NCBI GenBank assembly: GCA_023055355.1
Contig: JALJCS010000035.1
Coordinates: 1,798,001 to 1,862,000, forward strand
Source: Agelaius tricolor
Lineage: Eukaryota > Chordata > Aves > Passeriformes > Icteridae
DNA: 64,000 bases
Reading direction: 5' to 3'
The notes below the pieces were generated by a model. The model was given only the letters and a program-made list of their open reading frames with translations, was not told where the DNA came from and ran no database searches. The position numbers and the translations under genes were made by a program. Below are positions 27,901 through 42,900 of the stretch, one piece after another. Each line of letters begins with the position of its first letter. Positions within the stretch are counted from its first letter, which is position 1.

Positions 27901-30900
27901 TCATCACATCCCCTCTCCCAAATAATTCTGAAGGAATTGAACAACTACATCCTTATTACTCCCTCCAGAGTCCTACAACTGACAAGTTAATCACCACTCT
28001 GCACCATGAGACTTCTCTAGGAACAAAAGTTGTATTCTGGATCTCAGAGTCCCTCAAGCTGTCCAGCTCTAGAAATCTTTCTCAACATGAGGACCTGTTA
28101 TCTCAGAGCAGTTGGAGGAGCTTGGGTGAGATGTGCTTCTGCTGAGCATTGTGTGGAGAACAATCCCTGGATCCTTGCACCACTGACCACTGCAGCCAGC
28201 AAAGGAACCAGGGGCTCTGCTCAGTTCCTTGTGGGAACCACCTGAGAGGGGCAGATAATGAGCACTGATAATTCAAATATAATAAATTGTTTCAGTTCAA
28301 ATACTCTAAAGAAGTGATTTTTCGAATTTAAACTGCTGTAGGAGAAAAAATGACAACCCAAGTGTGGAGAAGTCCAACTTCTCTCTTGGAATTTAGAAAA
28401 AAATACAACCACACAGTACCTCACAAACTTTGGGCAGCATCACAGCCTGAAATAACCTGAAATTTACTGCCAAGAATGCAGCTGGTCATGTATTTCTTTC
28501 TGTGGCAGACAAGGACAGGTGGGAGACACAGAAAGCACCTGACTGCAAGACAAGAGTTGCTTATTCAGAGATGCAGCTACTTCAATGTGGTGACCAAAAG
28601 AGCTTATAACAAGACCAAGCAGACCAAATGTGACTTTTATTTAAAATGTCCCTTCTCTAAAACAAAAGATTTGTGCAGATCAGGTGAAGATTGCCAGGCT
28701 CCAGTAGAGTGGTGACATTTTCCATGCTGGCTCCTCTGTGATGGCTGCTGGGGCACGGTGCTCTCACTGACCCTTCAGAGCCAAGAGCTGTAAGCTCTGC
28801 AAGGATGCTAGCAGAAAACTGAGAGTGCTGTAAGGAGCTAAACCAGTGTTCCTAGACAACCACCTTTTCCCTTTTCACTGGTGTGAAATACCCACCTAGA
28901 ATATCAGAGAGAAAAGAACACAAGCCCTGTGCTCCTCAGAGAGGACAACCACCTTCACAGAGCTGGAGCAAGAGATATCAGAAAGAATCACTTCCAAGTG
29001 ATCCACACTTGTCTCTGCAAAGGCACCACTTATGCCAGGCATGAAGGACCATTTGCTCACCTGGATTTATTCCAAGCTCGTCTTAGGAAGGAAGGAATTA
29101 AAATAGGCTCAACAAAGAAGAGTGTTTAATGTTGCCATAATCCACTGGAGACCGGCTTGGCCATTTGGATTTAGGTTGAATGTTAGGAAAAAGTTCTTCT
29201 CCCAGAGGGTGGTGGGGCACTGAAAAGGCTCCCCAGGGAATGGTCACAGCCCCAAGGCTCCTCAAGGAACGTTTGGAAAACACTCCCAAGCCAAGGGAAG
29301 GATTTTTGCAGGGTAGAGGGCCAGGAGACTCAATGGTCCTTGAGGGTCCTTTCCAACTCAGTTTATGCTATGATTTTATGATTTGCTCTCTTTTTACTGC
29401 ATTTCCCAAAATGGAAAGGTGTTTGTGGTATGAGGCAAGAACATCCACCTGATATCAAGGATGTCTGTAGTTTTCACAGACACAATACACAGCAAACCCA
29501 GATAATTCAGATCCCTTTCAGGAGCTTGTTCCCCAATCAAGCAGAATAGCTAAACCAGTACAGTCCCTCAGGCCAACCCCCACCTCCATCACATCTCTCC
29601 TGTCCACCACAAGATGCTTTCCATGACCACTCTGTTCAGGAGCTGATTTTCCCGTGTGCATCTGTCCATTCAGACCCAAGGTTCTCCATGGCACATGCTG
29701 GAAGTCACTCATTTGTGCAAAGAGTGAGGACAGAAGTTGTCTTTGAACCTGAAGACTCTTCTCTCTTTATTCTCCATTCCTCAGTGTGCACAGAAGATAA
29801 AAGCAATGACTGATTCCTTCAGTTTGAACTCACAAAGCAGAAGAGTTGACTCACTTTTCCATAGCCAGGGGAAAACAAAAGACATTCTACTACGAGCTGG
29901 TAATCAAAGTCTGAAGAGATAAAGGAGGTGCCAGTCCTGCTCTGATGAAAGGTGGGATCCCAAGTACAGAGCAGCAATGAGCAGAGTTTATTCTGAGAGC
30001 TGGTTTATTGGGGTATCCTGCAGGAACATGGTTTTCCATCTGGAGTCCAAGGAGATATGAACTGTGGTGGTCCTTGCCTGACCCTGTCAGATGAACAGTG
30101 ACACTGGCAGCCCCTCAGGGTCAGAGCCCAGCTCCACCAGCTGCTCAGCACAGCAGGGACACACAGGCACCAAGCTCAGCCCAATGCATAAGCCATGTTC
30201 TACTCTGCTACTTGTAAATAATTATTGAACAAGATGTTTATCAAAAAAAATGGCTGGGGACAAAACCTGTGTGTACGCACAAATATATTTACACACATTT
30301 ATTCAGAGATGTTACACATAACATTCTCCTTCATCCCATTTTCCTCTCCAAACATCTGCATAGGAAGCCAGCATGTCCTTGGGGGATGGATGCAGCACCT
30401 CAAAATAAAGGGAAGGAAAAGAAGAGGGGGAAATTTTGCTTCTGGTAACACAACAGCATGAAGGTGAGAGCTGATGTCAACTCTGAAACTCCTCAACCTA
30501 CTTTCCCTGCTTTGAAACAAGCCACCAGGATGAAGGGGAGGCAACACAGCTCCCCAAAAGCCAGGCATGAGAAGGAAAGTCTATAGGAAACTCCTACCCA
30601 AGGGAGACATCCCCAGCTTTGCTCTTCTGTCCAGACACTCTGTGTCCCAGCAGGCCACACTGATGGAGATTTCATGAAGTCAAGTTCAGTTTGAAAATGA
30701 ACATTTCCAGCTCATTGCTCTGCCTTTCTCATCCCCAATGACCCAGAATACTTCACCCCCCTCCACACAGCTCAACTCAGTAGGAAAAAATCTGGCAATC
30801 AACTCAAAACCACTACTCTCGAATGACTTACCCCAGACACCACCTTGGTGTCCCTGGAAAAGTGAGTACAACACTTAAAAATACCCTTACAGGTAACCCA

Positions 30901-33900
30901 GCTCTGCCACTACCCCATCCCACCTTCTTTTGCTCAACGTGCCATGGAAAACAGCCCTGAGGAGGCAGCCCAAGCATCAGCCATTGCACCTTGAATTAGG
31001 AACTGCAGGATGTTGATGCCTTGGTGTGTGACACATCTGTGTCCCAGCCCCATGGCCAAGGATGGCTGTGCTGCCAGGAGGGCCCACAGGGACAGGCACA
31101 GAAGCCTCCAGCCTCTCCCACCTTGGATAACCCAGTGTCTCTGCCACCATGGCTCCTCTGCCACTCCAGTACCCAGCTGCTGTCCTATCTGGGCAGGACA
31201 GGCCAGGTCTCAGTGTTTGCAAGGTGACTTGGCACCATCCCCATCCTCTCACCCATCATTTTTCTTCCCACCATGGAGGGGACAGGCCAATTCCCAGCCC
31301 TGGGTGGGGGTCCTGTTATGCATCACACCAAGAGGGTCGAGGCTGCAAGGTCCAAATTCTGCCCCCAGATGAGCAGCCCTGACCATGGCTGTGTGCCCAA
31401 GAACCAGGACAGCAGCTCCCAACCATGCCCAGATGGGACAGGTAACACAAAGCTACCTGTGGGTCACAGACCAGAGATCCCTGATGAACTCTCTGCCTAA
31501 TTCCTGCCTCTTCCAGAAGTCAGCGTGTCCCAGCTTCCCATCCACAGGAGGGAGAATGCAGAGATTTGTGCAACAATTTATAACTGCACAGCTCAATCAC
31601 TCAGCACCTGTGGAGCACCTGGAACCCATGGGAGTCAGGTCATTACATACCATCTGGATTGGATTTAGCCACACAGGTGGCTCACCAGTTTCCAGAAGTT
31701 CTGAGGAGCCCTGCAGTGTGGCAGGAAGGCAGGTGCTCAGCACCCTTGAAAAATTCATGTGAATTGGCTTAATGGAGATACACAAGGTGCAAATTTTGGT
31801 TCCAGACACAGAAGGACTGAAGGCAGAAGCAGAGTGCTGGGATATCAAACCCTTACAGAAAGAACAGTCCTACCAGGGCAGTGAAGCTCCAAGGGATGTG
31901 GAAGCTGCTAGAGAAGTTTAATTTGGAAGCTGCAGACAGCAAAAAGCTCCTTTGCAGAGAGGATTTGCACTTAAGAAATACCAAAAACTTAGAAAGTTAA
32001 AAAAAAAATAAAAAACAGACCTTAAAGCAGCACATTCAGTGAAAATCTCACACTGACTCTGGCAGCACCTTCTCTGAAGCAGAGACCTACTCAAAGCCAG
32101 AGATACTCGAGTGTGTTACAGACCACATCATCTCTGTCATGCAGAGATCACTGGCCAAATGAACTCCTAAACTCTTGGAAGGAAGAGCAAGGTTAAACAC
32201 AAGGCAAAATTCATCAGTTTGCAAAAAATGCTCCTGAAAAAATTACAGAAGAAACGTTGTTCCAGCACTGAACCGACAGTGATGTTTGTATGAGAAGGGA
32301 AAGCCTGGTTACCACAGGCTCCTTCAGACACTGAGATGTCTCTGCTGAGGCCTTGGAGGCTGCATTTTATTTGTGCTGACTTGAAAACACAAGTGATTAC
32401 ATCCAGATTCTGCAACTTTCAGGAAAAAGGACAGAATCAGTCTCTGGAAAAAAATCAAATTCTTGGTACGTTTGACTCTGAATTCTGCCTCCAAGGCTTC
32501 CAGGCAGCACTCCCTGCCACAGGAAGGTATCACAGCAGAAAGGTAAGAGAAACCAGTAATAATAAAGATGTGAAGTGATACTTACAGAAATGAGGAAGAG
32601 ACAGAGAAATATTTACAGGAAAATTCACATCAGTAGTAGGAAACATGACAGTTTAGAATATTCCCCTTTGGGGTTTAGGTTCTGGGTTTTTTTTCAAAAA
32701 TGGTAGGAACTCTCTCAGGTTACTTCCTAAAAAACTCCACCAGCTGCAGGCTCTGCAGCTACAGAGCCTGACCCCACATGCCAGAAGGGTATGGGAAAGC
32801 CTAAGAGGAGATTAAAAGAGCAACAGACACCTCAGAGAGGCTTTGGAACAGCCAGAAAAAAACCTTTCCAGGAATAACAGTCCCTGAACTATACAGAAAA
32901 AAAGGAAGCAGCACAGTGTGATGTGCAACTGGACCTCCACTGGCTTTTGAAGAATCCAGCAGAACATCCAACACACTCCTGGGGCAGCTCTCTGTCAAGT
33001 GTGTGACTCTCCCAGGTGTCACAAGGAGAAGCTCCATGCAGGGCAGCTCTGGAAAGCTTAAATCCCAATAAATCCATGAAGACACTCACAAGCTATAGGG
33101 AGACTGTGGAGTTCAACTGGACACCAGACACTTCAAACATCAAATTTGCACAGTAAGAGAGATGAGTTCATTCTGTCACCTTTCCAGGTGAAACTGCAAT
33201 GCTCTGGTAATCAGGTTCTCAAGAGGTGGCAACTCTGAGAGTCAAGAGACTTCCCAGCCAGCAGACAGAACACTCCAGAAGCAGCATGCTGTCAACCACG
33301 TGCCAAACAACATTCTCTGTGCTTGCCCATTTCCTGGCAGATCAATCTAAATCCTCTTAGTCAACATCCAGGTATCACTGCACAAGAATACAAAGCTTTC
33401 CAGACAACCAAAAATCCCACGATCCTACAGCCAAATGGTTTCCATCTTAGTTTCAAGAGCAATGGGCAGCACAGCCCAGCCAGAAATCCTGCCATGCACA
33501 GCCACAGTCACACCTCACCACATCACTCCTGGTAGTGTGATCTGAATTTCCTTTTAGCAAAGGCAACCAGCTGCAGGCAGCTCTGTAAAGCTTCCACATT
33601 GATAACGGAGTCATCTAATTTTGTTTGTGACCTAAATCCTACTTGGACACAGGACAGATGAGGTAAAAGGTGGGATGCTTTCCAGTTGGTATAATGGGTT
33701 GGAATTTGAAGAGCTCACCCTAACCATGGCTTGTGTCCTCCAGTCTCTGCAACGTCTGCTGCAGGGAAAACAAAGTTAGCAGCTGTTAATCTGGTCTAAG
33801 TGACAAAGTCAGCCTGAACTCACAGGAGCTGTGGGCTAACCTGGCAGATCTCCACAGCCACGACTGCTCCCCAGCCTGCACAGCACGGTGATCACACAGC

Positions 33901-36900
33901 CTCACTGACTGACCAGCCATCCTTCCACCAGTACAACTCTCACCTCTTCTCTAGACTGCATCCTTCCACCAGTACAACTCTCACCTCTTCTCTAGACTGC
34001 ATCCTTCCACCAGCACAACTCTCACCTCTTCTCTAGACTGCATCCTTCCACCAGTACAACTCTCACCTCTTCTCTAGACTCCATCCTTTCAAGTATGAAT
34101 TATATTCCTCAACTACTTTTGTAATTGAGGCTCTATTCTGCCTTACCCTGTACAGGTCACATGTAAAATGATGTTTACAACTGTGCTGGATGCCCTACAG
34201 ACAGGCAGGGAACATATCATGCCTAGATGAAAATCTCTTTGCACTTCTCAAGAAGATTTGGTGGCAGCAGTTCCAGCTGAACCAAACAAGACACAAACAC
34301 ACCTCCTCCATCACATGGAGTCACTGACCCAGAATGGACCTTCCTTCCAAACCCCTACCTTGCTTTCTGCTGCTCAACACACCATCTCAGGCAGAAGCAA
34401 TAGGACACCCCTGGATTGGTGGATCCAAACCACAGAACCCCAAATTTCATGTGAGAAAAGAACCTCTCTGTATCTTCAGATCCACCCATCTGGAGCAACA
34501 GGGCCTGTCCAGGACAATCCCCAGCAGTGTGGAGCCAGTGCTGGTTTCAGGAGGACACTGAGGCTATTCAGCTCCACCAGGCTGAGAAGTGGCTTGGTGA
34601 ACACACTCTGCATCAGGAACACGTCTGGGCGAGGAGGTCTGAAATATCCAGCTCAAATCCAAAGTCTAGAAAAGGTTTCTAGCCTACTGAGGAAAAAGTC
34701 CTTGCAGCATCTCGGGGAAGAAGGCAGGAGACAGAGATACATCAGCTGCCAGACAAACACTGGACAGAAGCATGCAATGAGAAGATGTCAACACTCCTTT
34801 TGAGGAACAGCATCTGCTAAGGCCACACAAAGGACATGAGGACAATTTGCTGCACCCAAGCTCAACCAGCCTCACCACAGAGAAAGCAACCAAGCCAACA
34901 GCATCCATCTCTTCCAAACAGAAATGGCCATTACAGCTTGCAGCCTCCCAAGAAAGCTTTAGCACAGACACATCACCATCAATTGTGGCACTTGAACATC
35001 TATCATATCCAACCCAGAACACCTGCAAGCCTCAGACCATTAACCAGCTCCATTAACCAGCCCAGAATCCAATCCCTGCCAACAACTGCAGCTCCCACAG
35101 GGAAAGAGCAGCACCTGTCTTGCACAGTGTTGACAATCACTTGCACAAACATGAAACTTAAGATGTCACAGACTAACAATGAAAGCTCTTCTGTGCTAGA
35201 CAGGAGCCACTGTGACTTCCAGTGAATCTGAGACAGAAATCCACACAGATAAGCACAGAAAATTCAAATCCCTATAGATGGCTGATGGTGGGGACTCACT
35301 AGCTGAGACTAAATCTTTATTTAATGGACTAACAAGGTCAGAGAGATGAAAGAGCCCCAGAAGGGGTTTTGCAGAAAATCTTGACAAGAGTTTGATGATG
35401 TGATGAAACAGAAAAAGTATTTAAATGTGAACTCTATAACCAATAAAAATACTCTATTTCAGAGAGGAAAGAGAAGGAAAGAAGAGGACTTGCTGGACAG
35501 GTCACTCAAGATTTTAAGAATAATATAGAGTGCTCTATAAAATTTCTCTATATTGTAATTACCGCCAATAACTCATCAGAAACATGATCCTAAGTTGCTA
35601 AAAGCTTGTTTGAAAATCCCCAAAGCTCCCAGGAACAGAGCCCAGCAGGTACATCCTGGGGAAGCAGGAAGCACTGAGCTCCAGGAGAGAGGCAGTGACA
35701 TGCAGAGCCAAGCAGGAGCAGCCTGGCAGGGACACTCCAGAGAGCCCAGGCAGCAGGGAGGCTGCAGCTGCAGATCCTGAGACCTGACACTGACAAAACT
35801 CCTGAGACCTTCAAGAAGAAAAATGCAGGACATGTTTTGCATGCTTGCTGCATCTGCCACGGGGACTGGCTGCAGAGCAGCACTGTCCAGCTAGATTGGT
35901 GGATCTGAGGATACAAAGCTGATCTTTTTTGGTGCTTGGTATTTATTAGAGTCAGGAACAGCTCTGTGCCACACTTGCTCTCAGACTTTGGACAGGGATA
36001 TCCTGGGGCTAAACTGGCCAGAAAACTCACTGAGATCTAATCTCTGCATAACTCCCCTAACGTCTCCCTGTGGCTAAAATGATAATAATCCTCAATCTTT
36101 GTCTGTCTTAGTGCTGAAAACAATTCTGTCACAGTTATGACTTTCACAAGTAACACAGAAACAAGAAATTCTAACAAAATGTAATAAGCTGAATAAAGAT
36201 ACAGGAAAACAACAGTGAATCAGTCTAGATATTAATTATACATGTATCTAGCATTATCAGCTACAACACTCCATTCAATCAATTCTGGAAGGCATTAGCT
36301 CCAGTGTAAACCAAGAAGATCCCAATTTAACCTTTTCTTTAATTCTGGGAAAAAAATATTTTACAGTGACTCAAAACTGAGAGATTTAAACAAACTGACA
36401 AATAACTGGACTAATCAAATTGCATTTAACTAACACTGGGTGTTGGCTAATTAATTTCAAAGTTGTTCCACTAGTTGTGCCATTGGCTTTATACTCACAT
36501 GTGTGGATTTTGGAAAGGAACTCCAGAAGTATTTAGAGTAAATCTTGCTGTGGACTTGAAAGGTGGATTTGCAAAATTTAACTTCAGCGCTTTGCGTTTA
36601 CCTGGGAGACAATGAACATAAAGTGAACTTTTTGTCAGCACAAAATATTGAGAGCATCTGGAAATAAACAGGAAAAAAATGACATCTTGTAAGAAAAGGA
36701 TTTAACATTTTACAACATTAGCAAATCACAGCTTGTGTTAGGACATGGGGATGGTGACACAGAGCCAGCTCTCATACCAAGGTCTTCCCCAGCTCATTCC
36801 AAGGCAGTTGCCAAAGCAAGGCATCCACAGCACCTCCTGGGACAGCTGGAGCACCTGGATCACCTGCCAGGGCTCCAGCAACACCACCTCCATCCCCAGG

Positions 36901-39900
36901 GCTGAGCATCCTCCATGTACACCCACGGGGCACAGAGGCCCCACCTGCCACACACAGCCTGGGGGGATGGCTCTGAGGAGGGAAAGGGCACCTTGGCATG
37001 TCTTTTATATGAGCTCCAAGCACAGGATGGCTGTTGGGGTCCAGGGATTTCTTCTGTTATCCTTTGAGTCTGTTTTGTTCACACTCCTGAAACCCCAGCC
37101 CCTGTCCACATTGTGTTGGGAGATTTTTCCCTTTCTCACAGCAATGTTTATACAGCTCAGGAGAACACGGGACTTGACATGGTCCAAGATTAAAACTGAT
37201 ACAATTAACTACAAACCCCCATCAGAAAATCTCTTCACAGCCTGCTCCTATTCTTATCATTTGTAAACTTTATGCACCAAGTTTCTTCCTGTTTTCACTC
37301 AGGGACAGAACACTTTGTAACTCACTTAAATATTGGTCTATTGATTCCAACCTCAGTAGGTTTCTAAGGATAGTTTCAATTATGTCAATCCACCATCTGA
37401 AGCTGGATTTTCTACAAATCCAACAAATACAGAAGCTTAGGCTGCCCCTGGGAAGCAAACAGGATGGTTTGTTTCTGCTCAGCTGATGAACAAGGAATGT
37501 GGCCGGGAAAAACGAACATCCTGAGAAATGCCAGGAATTTCCATCCAGCACAGATCACATGGAAATGTACTGTAAGTGAAACAACAGACTCAAATGAAGC
37601 AAAGTCTGAGGAGAGCCAAAGCAAACTGTGCTCCCCAGCAGCCTTCCACAGCTTCAGCTGCGGACTCCAAACCTTGAGTTTCATCCTGAAAAAGACTTTT
37701 GACTCCATGTTTCTAATCCTTGCAGACACATCCTTCTAACTGGAGGCAGAAGAGCCCCTTTAGGTGCAGTTTAGCTGTTTTTTGCTATGCACAGGCTCTT
37801 TACAGACCACCCTGTCTCACTACAACAAAGAGGGGTGGGGGTTATGGTGCCTCTGGAATTCACCAATGCCCACCACCACCAAGGCTGGTGACCAAAACTG
37901 CCTGAAAATGTGCTGCAGAAATATCCATCCTATATTAATTGTCTTTTAAAGGTTCTGCTATCTTAACACATAATTCTAATCATCAACCATTAGAACATCT
38001 ACTTCTCTGAGAACTTTTACAGTAAAGACTATGGGAGAGAGAATGATTTGGAAGAAACCAAAACTAACTCTGAAATAGATAACTTTTTCACAAATTAGGG
38101 GAATCCTCAACACCAGACCTGAAATTATGAAGTTTCTTGACTTATGGTCTTCCCAATTGTGACCACTGGGTTTGTTCAGCTGCATGTTAATGGTTATACC
38201 AAGCCCAGACCATATTTGAAACCAGGATGGCCCAGATTTCAGCTGAGCAGAGGTGCTAAGTACTACCTTATGTTTTGAGGGAATCTAAACAGGATTGTAT
38301 CCTATGTTAGGCTGCTCTCCAAGAAGAAAAAAGACAGCCAAAAAGAACTTTCTGGTTGTAACTAAGTTCATCCACCCATAAGGATAGCAATCTTTATTGC
38401 AAATCATCCCAGCTTTAAAGTGGTAATGGTGGTGGTGTCCTCAAAACAATTTTTAAAAGGAAGTCATCCTTCTACCACCAGGCCTGTGCATGGAACTGAG
38501 GTCCAGGAGGGTCCCCAAATGCACAGCCCTTGGCATTCCATAGATCACAGCCAAAATGGACATTGGGAAAAGCACCTACACAACAGCCCCAGAAGAGTTT
38601 GGGCTCACAGCAGCCCTTGTTCCTTGCTGCACTGGTGAATGGGTGTGAGGCCAAGGACAGAATTATTTATGTGCTGCTATCCGTCACCAGATTTAATCCA
38701 AGCACTTGGCTCTGCAGTTAAGTTCTCATCATTGTGAGGCCCCCTCACCACCACCACAGCCAACCAGCCCTCACAAAACAAGAAACAGCTGTCTAGCAGG
38801 TCACATGCAGGCCAAAAGTTTTCCTCCAGAGTTAGATTGTGTACTACTATTTTTACTTCACCTAGGACATCTACGATTTACAGAATCACAAAATCATTAA
38901 GGTTGGAAAGAGCTCTAAGATCACAGAGTCCAACCATCACTCCAGCACCACCACCTTGTTCATCATCAAACCACGGCCTCAAGCACCACATCCACATGTT
39001 TTTACACTTCCAGGGATGGGACCCCACCACATCCCTGGGCAGCACCTTCCAATGCTTGACAGCTGAAGAAATTATCCCTAATATTCAACCTAAACCTCTC
39101 CTGGCCCAGCCTGAGGCCGCTCCCTCTGCTCCTGTCCCTGTTCCCTGGAGCACAGCCTGACCCCCTGGCTGTCCCCTCCTGTCAGGAGCTGTGCAGAGCC
39201 ACAAGGACCCCCCTGAGCCTCCTTTGCTCCAGGCTGAGCCCCTGCCCAGCTCCCTCAGCCCCTCCTGGAGCTCCAGACCCTTCCCAGCTCCGTTCCCTTC
39301 CCTGGGCACACTCCAGCCCCTCAAAGTTTGTCTTGTCATGTTGGACTCAAGGTGCCTCAGCAGTGCCCAGCACAGAGGGATTGTCACTGTCCTGGTCTTG
39401 CTGGACACACTGTGGCTGGTACAGGATGCCCTTGGCCATTTCTCCAAGTCTCTGAGTCACTTCCTGTTGGAGGAAAGCAATTCCAGCTTCTTCCCAGAAT
39501 TTCCTCACCACCATTCCTGCATGCCACACCTCAAGAGCACTGCTTCCCACGTTCAGGTTACACAGAACAAAATGCTCCCTTTTCAAGCAGCAAGATTTTC
39601 AAAACAGCAGCAGTTTAATGGATTTTTCCAAGGTTTCTATACTGCAAGGGTACACACTGATCACTGTAAAAATATTTTCCACTCGTTCAACTCTGCAGGA
39701 TCAAGCTCTTGATTGAGCAAGGCCAAGGGAGCACAGGTCACAGTGTTCAAGGGAATCTCAGTGCACAGGTAAATATTCTCTCTGGTCAGAGGCTGAAGTC
39801 ACTCTCTGCTTGTGGAGTGATGATACACCAGGAATCAAACCTGCTCTCTCTCTTACTGTAACCAAAAAAAAAAGATACAACCACAGAAACACAAGCTGTG

Positions 39901-42900
39901 ACAGCAAACAGCAGGAAGGAAAGTCAATGGATCTGTAATGAACTGTGCAATCTTTCTACCTCTCCCTTGTAATAGTAAAACATCTTAACAAAAAGACAGA
40001 GGAAATGGAGAAAAATTGATTATTTACCTCTATTTGGAAACAGAGCTCAATGCTTGAGGTAATTTTCTTAAGAGAAAACTATCAGCTCTGATTCCTTCCA
40101 CGGTAATTCCAAGCAAAGCTCGTGCAAACTCCAAGGTGGGACATGAAAAAAAAACCAAAAGCAACACAGATCTCTGCTCTTCCAACAGCTTTAAAAAACC
40201 AAACTGCTGTATCTTGTCTGCTAACAAAATGCCTGCTTTGATGTAGAGACAGCAAAGAACATTTACCTGCGTTCAGAGCTGCAGCCCTGCAGTTGCTGAC
40301 ATCCTGAAGGCTCCCAGGATTTCCAGCTGGTTATTCCTGCTGCTGTTAGCACAGCTCTGCCTGCCCACAGACCCTTCCAACTACATCTTGCACTTGTATT
40401 TCCTTTCTTCCCAGTCTTGCTCATGGATCTACTCCAACACCAGCACAACTCGTTTGAGACTAAAGGAGGTTTCCAGTCTTACACTCAAGATAAACTATTT
40501 TTCAAGAAAATCTAGTCAAATTTTGCAACAAAACTTGAAGAACTTCAACATGTCATGCAGTTCTGTTTGAGGAGTCTGGATGAAAGAAGAGGCCTGGGGT
40601 TTGATTTATGAGTTTTAAGAGCTGCAACCACAGAAATTCACTTTAAAGGGTACAAATATTTCCAGTGCATCTGTCTGTTAATGTTCTTTTTAATCATTCA
40701 ATGAAATCTTCAATTTCCTATGATCCTAGAGTCAGCATTCAAATCTGAAATGATGATTTTGCCCTGGAGTAAGCTAAGTATGCTCATTTTTAGGAGTCAC
40801 CTCGTTAGAAAGAGGATTTAGCCATAATTCACCCACAGCCACAAGTGTGCTTCCAGCTAGGGAATACAAACACCCGAGCCTAGAGCAGCCAGGACTCTGG
40901 AAGGATTACTGGCCCCTGTCATGAGCACACTCCATGGCAAAACAATTGTACTAGACAATATTTCAGTGAGACATCAGCCTGACTTGGGGCTGGGAGGTGG
41001 CTCACAGCTGCACCAGCAGACACCCACCCACCACTGCAGGATAAGGGCTACATCCAACAGCACTTCCAGCATCTATAAATACCTCCACCACCACGCCTGC
41101 TAAAGTAGGTTAAGCTTAGAGGGCAAGAAATTGCAATCGGATTAAGATTAGTTCCCTCAGACTGGAAACTCCCAGGAGCAAAACCTGAGGATGAAGTCTC
41201 TGCCCTCTCCAAAACCCACTGGTAACCTTTAATATAATCCCTGACACTGCCCTGCATGGAAACACCATTTGTATAAAGAGAGTTAAAGCTCCCTGCCCAG
41301 AGGAGGGTGCAGCACTAGGATGAAACAGCAGCTTCCAGCCCAAGCTGGGGTTCAGGCAATTTCCAGCAGGAGAGCAGCATCTGACACATGGCTCACAGCC
41401 CAGCACCAAGCCTGGTGGAACAGTGCTGCACAGAACCTGCAGGCCTCAACTGTCCCCAAACAAGAGGGGCTGCCACACCAGGAGACTGTGTCTGCTCTCA
41501 CAGCAGCACTGTGCTTCACCCAAAATATTCCTGCAAGCTGTGCCCAAGGCAGCCACGGCATAACCCTGCAGAGCTGAGCCTGTCATGGAGCAGCTGTCAG
41601 GAACAAAGGGTGACACTGCCCTGGGAAATTTATTGGGCAGCACCTGGAACCTCTCCTGGTGAACAACAATAATAAATTATGCAAAGGGCCATGCACGATA
41701 CTTTTTCAATATGAAACAGCACAGCAACAATTATAAAATATACCATAGGAAGGAGGGCTGGGGAAGGGGTTTGATTGATTTTATTACTTTCCTTTTTAAT
41801 TTTAGGAGCCTGTACTCAGACTAAAAACAAGGGGAAAAATCTGCCCTTGAGGCCTTTGCTTAAGGTCAATGGAAAGGATTTCATTTCTTTGGATAAAGCA
41901 ACAAGCATGTTTCCATCATCCCTCTAGATACCTTAGGCCAGCAAAGTGGTAACACCAATCACAGCCTGCATCCCACTGGCTCCAATAAACACCTTGGACC
42001 CAGACTGAATCCTACAGTGACACAATAAGAAATAAGAATAAGAAATCCTCCCAAGGCAGGTGAATAAGAATAGTTACATGTTGCCTGTCACCAACTAGTT
42101 AAATAACTAGAAAGAGAAATAAAAATAAGTGGAGAAAGTGTATGTGTAGAAATGTTCAAGTTGCACTAACATGTACAAATAAAATTTTGGAAACAATCTG
42201 TACAATAGTGAGGAGACTCATACTGGAATGGGCTTTTAAGAGGCTTCAGACTCTCCTGGGGAGGGACAATGCTCTGACCCCAGCACGGGGCTGCTTTCCC
42301 ACTTCACCACTATTTCCACCAGAGACAATCCTTTGCACAATGCAAGTGTAGCAGATCTTCATGTCTGGATCCCAAACTTTCTAACATATAGGGTTGTTTG
42401 GGTTTTTTTTTCCAAATACTACCAGCCTGACATCTATGCATAACTAAAAATACACCAAGCCAATTGTTCAAGTTTGGATCTGCTTCACATGAACTGGTCT
42501 CTTGCTTGTGAGTGGCCATGTGTGCTGTTCTGAACAACTGATCAGTATCTTCACAGCCTTAGAGAGGAACTGAGCCCTTCTGAAAACCTGGGCTCAGCTG
42601 CAAGGTTCTTTCTGCACTGTTACACTGGGAAAGGTTTTGATCTGGATCTTAAGAACACCTTGGAACACATGGTCCCAATGGGCATTTTTGCTTAGTTCTG
42701 CTGAATTATAATGGAGGTGTGTAGAGTTGCTTAAGCAAGAAATTAAATTGCAAATCTAGAGAGTATATAAAGCTTTTAGATGTCTTTGAAAGCACTTGGC
42801 TGGAGAACTTTTAGATACTAAATTCAAGGCAATTTTGTACTAAGCTTTAGAAGTGGTATCTGTAGATAGATCTATCTGATCTATTTTTGTACTTCCCCAA

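Larger units (their letters stand above)
21823..36498 (-). other. MAP2K4: MAP2K4 intron 2
   Basis: A 14.7-kb intron with a GTGAGT donor and CAG acceptor. It contains a G-run block near exon 3, an A-rich tract at 23.5 kb, an isolated CpG cluster at 25.4 kb, a CR1 fragment at 29.2 kb and a 41-bp minisatellite at 33.9 kb. No supported gene is seen on either strand in the remainder. Confidence 0.9.
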
